Assembly: GCA_030141605.1 (NCBI GenBank)
Contig: JAQGDQ010000161.1
Coordinates: 372,001-436,000, forward strand
Source: Tubiluchus corallicola
Lineage: Eukaryota; Priapulida; Priapulimorpha; Priapulimorphida; Tubiluchidae
Length of the DNA stretch: 64,000 bases
Reading direction: 5' to 3'
Position numbers and translations under genes: made by a program. Positions 61,214-64,000 of the stretch are shown here, one piece after another (positions within the stretch are counted from its first letter, which is position 1; every line of letters starts with the position of its first letter). The notes under the pieces are model-generated. The model was not told the origin of the DNA. It saw only the letters and a program-made list of their open reading frames with translations, and did no database searches.

Positions 61214-63900
61214 ATGTTGTGTTACAAAAGATTGAAATATCTATTAAAATTTGTTACTCGACATAACATTGGGAATGAATCAGGAAAGTCTGTGCAATGG
61301 AAGCCAAACTTACATATGATACATTCTTGCTCTAGTTGCCATTCGTTGTGTCAGAGCTTATTCCAGAATGTGTTCCATTTCTGCAGTGTTAATTTTGGTT
61401 CACGTTTAGCGCACACTTCTTTCTACTTGCCTCCTCCGGTACTTGATTATGATTACCTTCTAGCTGACAAAAATGTGTCAAAGATAGAGGAGAATGTGAC
61501 AAATCGCAAAGGTGTGGGAAATATCCATACTCTGGTGAGCTATTTTTCCACATCCATTTTCAGCGAGCACTAGTTTTACTGAACAGATTTTACTGCATTC
61601 AATAGCACTTGCCATTTTCAGATTGCTAAGCTTCTCCTAGTAGCTAGTTGTACTTATACTTTATTATATATGTAAGTTATGTGCTTTGCAGTCTACTAAG
61701 TTTTCCTTATATTGATTTCTACAGCAAAAATTTATATTAATGCACCCTTTCATGAAGTCGTTGCAGTACTTTTCCAATCATAATTTATATCTTATCTGTT
61801 AGGCATTTGTATAACTGACCAAAGGCTGCCACTGAATTGGAATCTGTTTATCTGCTTTAGTTCTGGATAATGGTGCCATTAAAGTCAGCGCTTACAACAT
61901 TTTTTACTGTATGAAAAGTACCAAAATATATACTTAATGCTCAAGGCATGGTACTACATACATTGAAATATATGTTAACATAGGTTTTTTTATTATTATT
62001 TCAAGCAACATTTACATAAGAAAAAACTGAGTCTTCAAAAACAGCTGCAAAATACAGAAGACGACTGTCTAAAGGTGAGCTTATAATATATTTAATTTTG
62101 TAAGTTAAAAGAATAATTCCTTTTGACTTTTCAGCGAATGTTCAGATAAAATTCAAGTATTGCAAGATTTGAACTTGCTGTTATCATGTTTGCTAAATCT
62201 GTTGGAAAATTGTAATTTTAAAAATCATCCATGAACAATTGTTCAGTTTATAGTTCAGAAACAATTCTGTACTATTATGTAAGTATCTCTCCTAACTTGA
62301 TGCTACATGTTTACCTAATGTTACTTTACTGCGTGACTATGTCACTTTAATTCAAGCAAAATTATTATTCAAAAATCCTCAATGATTAACTAAATTCTCA
62401 TTTAGTTTACAGTTTATTTAAAGTTGTCTTCGGATCAGTTATCTTGTACCCGATGACACACGATTTAGTGCACTGTAAAATATGTATATGAGCAGGCAAT
62501 CACAAATGTGAAAATACAATGTCAAATTAATAGTGAGATATGTATAACATAGTATAATATGTATAATAATATTAATAGTATAATATGTTTTACAGGGTAG
62601 AGGTGCTGACAGCTAAACTTTATAGGTCTAAAATGAATCTAACTTGCTGTCCAACTTCTAGTCTTATAAACAAAAATTATTTCAATTTCAGATTTCTAAA
62701 ACTAAATTAATCATTTTTGAGGGCATTGTCGGAATCAATGTTTTAGCACAACGTAGCGATCATGAGCATATGAGTATCAGATCATTAATAATTAATATTA
62801 ATCAGATTAATAATCAGATAAAAGTCAACTGTAAAATCAACATGCTGTTGTGGTACCATAAAAATTACTTTATACAAAAAGCAGACTTTTTATTTTCAGA
62901 ATGAACTGAAAGATGTCTGTGATAAGCTTACAGAGGCTGCACTACTTATTCCAAATAAGACCCATCCTGACGTGGTGAGCTAATTTTTTATACTAAGTAT
63001 TTTATGTTTAACAAGTTGAACAAAGAGTTTTTTAACACCTTTGCACACATGCATGCATTTGCTAGTGTTATGTTGTGCTGTATTTCATTTTCTTAAGCAC
63101 TGATGGTATGAATGCACAAAGATATATTCTCATACTTGACACTGTGACCTTCATTCATTTTGGAAATGCACTAAATGTTCATCTGTTGCTTACGAGTTGC
63201 ATAAGTTAATCAAGTTTACGAGCTTTATGTTAAGTAGATTTATAGAGGCTTTGGAAATTCAAAGTTCTAGAAGAAGTTTTAAAACATTGAAGTTGAATAT
63301 CTTTCAGACACAAGCACTAAACCAATAGTGTGCAAAATTTTTGTCAAGGTTGCTGTTACAATAAAATTATTTTAAACAATTGTGGGTAAAAAGATTCAAT
63401 CATATTTAGGTCTGTGAACCTGATGCTCTTCCTGTGATAACTGAGACTATCGGAGAGAAGCCAGGTAAGATATTGTGTCACACAACAGTTTATTTCATAT
63501 TTTCAGAGTAAAAGTCTCAGAAATTATTTTAAACATTATGTAATAAGAGATGTAATTGTTTGATGTTGTTCCTTATGGGTGCTGATGGTTTTGGGTATCA
63601 ATATAATTTTCACAAAAATTTAATGTTACTTATGAAAACCAATGAGCATTTCTGTCAGTTACACTAAACTTGGTAATTGTGATGTTTAATTTTATGTGGA
63701 AATGATCACTAGATATTCTTTCAAATAAAAGATAGATAAGCCAGTTTTCATAAAAATTGTTTAGCTTCTAATGCTATACTTAGGTGGATTATCCATTTGT
63801 TTGGAATATTAAATTTATTTCTTGATTTATTTTAAGAGTTCTCTTTCAAACCGAAAGAATTTCATGAGATTGCAGAAAAGCTTGGTCTACTCAGAACTGA
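61214..63900 (+). CDS. SARS2: Seryl-tRNA synthetase, mitochondrial, N-terminal part (3' partial)
   Basis: Class II synthetase that charges mitochondrial tRNA-Ser. Five exons fit phase and splice signals: 61214-61534, 62006-62074, 62900-62974, 63410-63464 and 63837-63900, each followed by GT and preceded by AG, with a good donor (GTAAGT) at the window edge. They encode about 194 residues. The basic, Ser/Cys-rich first 70 residues, starting MLCYKRLKYLLKF, look like a mitochondrial targeting sequence. LDYDYLLADKNV starts the tRNA-binding arm, and KKKLSLQKQLQNTEDD is its coiled-coil region. LLIPNKTHPDV matches human SARS2 LKLPNQTHPDV, and TIGEKP and the F.FKPKEFHEIAEKLGLL block match the entry to the catalytic core, which lies beyond the window. 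The open frame extends 15 codons upstream of the chosen ATG from a GTG; an upstream exon is possible but not needed. Confidence 0.92.
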
Positions 63901-64000
63901 GTAAGTACAAGTATTTCTTATGCAATTGATTGTCATCACTGTACCAGCTTTTGTTCTTCTTTAGAACGCTCTTAATTTTCAAATCAACCTTTTCACATGT

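Overview
The window is AT-rich nuclear DNA from an invertebrate animal. It has GT-AG introns, polyadenylation signals, long introns full of microsatellites, MITE-like elements and decayed non-LTR retrotransposons, and no operons or prokaryotic signals. The lineage cannot be fixed from the sequence alone. A gene for the motile-cilium central apparatus (CFAP221) shows that the animal has motile cilia.

Layout. (1) 1-26677, minus strand: the 5' part of an SLC4-family bicarbonate transporter gene, seven phase-consistent coding exons covering the cytoplasmic domain; the membrane domain lies beyond base 1. Its introns hold two hAT-type elements with 8-bp target duplications, several fold-back or inverted-repeat elements and long TC/AG tracts. 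(2) 26678-38529: intergenic and rich in mobile elements: a truncated, frameshifted LINE inserted in a TC/TA microsatellite (29561-31344), and a 2.45-kb terminal-inverted-repeat element (33438-35891) containing a second, 5'-truncated LINE. (3) 38530-41232, minus strand: CFAP221 (PCDP1) as one uninterrupted 900-codon ORF, with a possible RFX X-box about 1.6 kb upstream. (4) 41233-47127: intergenic, with a 2.3-kb block of two interleaved degenerate repeats. (5) 47128-58013, plus strand: fatty acid amide hydrolase (FAAH), about 17 exons, with the Lys-Ser-Ser triad intact and one GC-AG intron. (6) 58014-61213: a decayed LINE on the minus strand. (7) 61214-63900, plus strand: the first five coding exons of mitochondrial seryl-tRNA synthetase (SARS2), which continues past the right edge.

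The four host genes have unrelated jobs (ion transport, ciliary motility, lipid-amide hydrolysis, mitochondrial translation) and show no sign of forming a pathway. Gene models were built by hand from splice signals, reading-frame phase and remembered family motifs; no database search was run. The most unusual observations are the TIR element with a nested reverse transcriptase and subterminal repeats, the intronless CFAP221 among intron-rich neighbours, the GC-AG intron, a long hairpin in a FAAH intron, and an unexplained long ORF in another FAAH intron.
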